The notes under the pieces were generated by a model. That model saw nothing but the letters and a program-made list of their open reading frames with translations, ran no database searches and was not told where the DNA came from. Positions 6,007 through 6,966 of a stretch of DNA of 6,966 nucleotides are shown here, piece by piece. How positions within the stretch are numbered: position 1 is the first letter of the stretch; each line of letters starts with the position of its first letter. Position numbers and translations under genes: made by a program. Source of the DNA: Actinomycetota bacterium. GTDB lineage: Bacteria; Actinomycetota; Thermoleophilia; UBA2241. The DNA lies in contig JAAYBE010000354.1 of NCBI GenBank assembly GCA_012719015.1, positions 1-6,966 on the forward strand, given 5' to 3'.

Positions 6007-6345
6007 GTGGAGCAGGGAGAGGGACCGAGCATCTCACCGGACGTCGTGACCAGCGCGGTCTGGGACGGAGTGAAGGAAGTCCCCGGCGTCCTCGACTTCT
6101 ACCGGACGCCGCTGCAGAGCCTCGGGGAGAAGGTCCGCCTGGAGCGCCACGGACCCGTCCGTCTCGACGATGACGAGGACGGCCCGCTGCTGGAGATCCA
6201 CCTCGTCGCCGAGGCAGGCAAGGACCTCGTCGCCGTCGGCGAGGCGGCGGCCGACGCCGGGGCCACGTACCTCGCGCGCACCACCGGCGCCCGGATCACC
6301 CGCGTCGAGGTGTACATCGACGACATCGCCGACCCGGCCACGTGA
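6007..6345 (+). CDS. Asp23/Gls24-family protein
   Basis: This is a 112-residue soluble protein with no signal peptide or membrane segment. The pattern fits Asp23/Gls24: ISPDVVTSAVWDGVKEVPGV (9-28), with the typical helix followed by VPGV; a central strand LLEIHLVAEAGKDL (61-74); a helix AVGEAAADAGATYLARTTG (76-94); and the closing strand ITRVEVYIDDI (97-107), equivalent to the family's VxVxVDDI ending. Length is typical. Known members include membrane-associated alkaline-shock protein Asp23 of Staphylococcus and Gls24 of enterococci, linked to envelope stress. The biochemical activity is unknown. An acidic loop (DDDED, 54-58) replaces the short turn seen in many members. The GTG start is fixed by a strong AAGGGAGGT. 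Its stop overlaps the next gene's start (GTGA), so the pair is probably translationally coupled. It is divergent from the amidohydrolase unit. Confidence 0.82.
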   Translation: MEQGEGPSISPDVVTSAVWDGVKEVPGVLDFYRTPLQSLGEKVRLERHGPVRLDDDEDGPLLEIHLVAEAGKDLVAVGEAAADAGATYLARTTGARITRVEVYIDDIADPAT

Positions 6346-6941
6346 GGACGGTCGACCTGACGGCGGCCAGCCGCGACCTGCTGGCCCCCTGCTGCGCCGG
6401 GTGTGCGTGGTGGCTGACCCGCCGCGACGACACCCGCGATGCCGGCCTGCGCCGTGCGTGGGAGCGTGAGGCGGAGGCCGAGACCGGGTTCTTCGGCCGC
6501 GCCCTGGTGGACGGTGACGCCGTGATCGGCTGGATGCACGTGGCAGCTGCGCGCCTCGTGCCGCGGGCGCGCTGCCTGCCGGCCGGTCCGCCCTCCCCCG
6601 ACGCCCACCTTCTGACCTGCGCCTACTTCTACGACGAGGAGTACCTCCACGGCTTCCGTCTCCTCCTGCACGAGGTCGAGGCGGCCCTCAAGCAGCGTCA
6701 GGTGCCGGCTCTCGAGGCTTTCGCGCTCAGCCGGACGCCGGAGGGTGACGCCTTCCGCGGCTACCTCCGTGCGCTCAATCTGTTCAACGCCGACGTGCTC
6801 GAAGGCGACGGTTTCCAGCGCGTGCAGTGCAAAGGCGACGTGGCGAGGTTGCGGATCGACCTGGCGGCGCTCGTCGAAGCGCCGCGGCGCAGTGTGGCCT
6901 GGCGGCGCGTGACGGCCCCCGCCGGGACACAGCCCGTCTGA
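6342..6941 (+). CDS. GNAT-like protein of uncertain activity
   Basis: This 199-residue protein starts at a GTG that overlaps the preceding stop. The general layout resembles a group of bacterial GNAT acetyltransferases. An N-terminal cysteine cluster is followed by aromatic residues (CCAGCAWW, Cys17, 18, 21), then a strand pair GRALVDGDAVIGWMHVAA (52-69), a long strand before the cofactor loop HLLTCAYFYDEEYLHGF (89-105), a helix LLLHEVEAALKQRQ (107-120), and a C-terminal DGFQRVQCKGDVARLRIDL (156-174) like the usual GF-x-strand ending. The acetyl-CoA pyrophosphate loop (normally Q/RxxGxG/A) should fall after YFYDE but reads EYLHGF, so the cofactor site looks lost or diverged. It may be a non-catalytic GNAT-fold protein or bind another ligand. 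Assignment is by remembered family pattern only. No signal peptide or membrane segment is visible. Co-transcription with the Asp23-family gene is likely. Confidence 0.55.
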   Translation: MRTVDLTAASRDLLAPCCAGCAWWLTRRDDTRDAGLRRAWEREAEAETGFFGRALVDGDAVIGWMHVAAARLVPRARCLPAGPPSPDAHLLTCAYFYDEEYLHGFRLLLHEVEAALKQRQVPALEAFALSRTPEGDAFRGYLRALNLFNADVLEGDGFQRVQCKGDVARLRIDLAALVEAPRRSVAWRRVTAPAGTQPV

Positions 6942-6966
6942 CCGGCGCCCCGCCGCGTCCGCGCTA

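Noticed and set aside
5873..6037. Upstream extension of the amidohydrolase frame to 6037
   Set aside because: It would run through the predicted promoter and the divergent gene's start, and the extra residues have no family resemblance. The conserved N-terminal strand begins right after ATG 5872.
4511..6049. Long plus-strand open frame (512 codons) opposite the amidohydrolase gene
   Set aside because: Its translation is Arg/Ala/Gly/Asp/Val-rich with no recognisable domain, and the opposite strand encodes a complete enzyme with every metal ligand. Long antisense frames are expected at this G+C content.
6942..6966. Terminator after the GNAT-like gene
   Set aside because: Only 25 GC-rich bases remain, with no clear stem and no T run before the window ends.
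1..6966. Mobile elements, CRISPR arrays, tRNA or rRNA genes
   Set aside because: No transposase or integrase signature, no regularly spaced repeats and no recognisable tRNA or rRNA sequence was seen on either strand. The genes account for nearly the whole window.

Overview
This is a very GC-rich window (roughly 70% G+C by eye) of bacterial chromosome. Six of the eight genes start with GTG and all but one visible stop codon is TGA. The DNA polymerase III delta-prime and thymidylate kinase genes are clearly bacterial. The topoisomerase I beside them has the sequence features of the archaeal-type enzyme. My best guess is a deep-branching, high-GC actinobacterium (Coriobacteriia- or Thermoleophilia-like), but this is inference and the lineage is not proven by the sequence.

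Layout. Positions 1-5872 hold six genes on the minus strand, read right to left: an adenosine-type amidohydrolase (5872-4427), a membrane-anchored TPR protein (4414-3758), a STAS-domain anti-sigma factor antagonist (3745-3395), DNA topoisomerase I (3309-1060), dTMP kinase (1036-356) and the first 115 residues of DNA polymerase III delta-prime (346 to the window edge). The gaps are 12, 12, 85, 23 (or a 3-base overlap with the alternative tmk start) and 9 bases. The set therefore looks like one transcription unit. The only convincing promoter is upstream of the amidohydrolase (TTGCCA, 18 bases, TATACT).

A 134-bp divergent intergenic region (5873-6006) separates this unit from two plus-strand genes. 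These are an Asp23/Gls24-family protein (6007-6345) and, overlapping it by four bases (GTGA), a GNAT-like protein of uncertain activity (6342-6941). The two predicted promoters share -35 DNA, so they may compete.

Functionally, topA-tmk-holB is a replication/nucleotide module: topology, dTTP supply and clamp loading. Three genes of a different nature sit upstream in the same unit: a nucleoside-type deaminase, a TPR scaffold and a partner-switch regulator. No cognate anti-sigma kinase is visible. The divergent pair starts with a family best known from envelope or alkaline stress. I see no mobile element, CRISPR array, tRNA, rRNA or phage gene. The window is mostly ordinary chromosome. The points most worth a second look are the archaeal-type TopA with a basic insert, the degenerate GNAT-like protein, the orphan STAS protein and the shared divergent promoter region.
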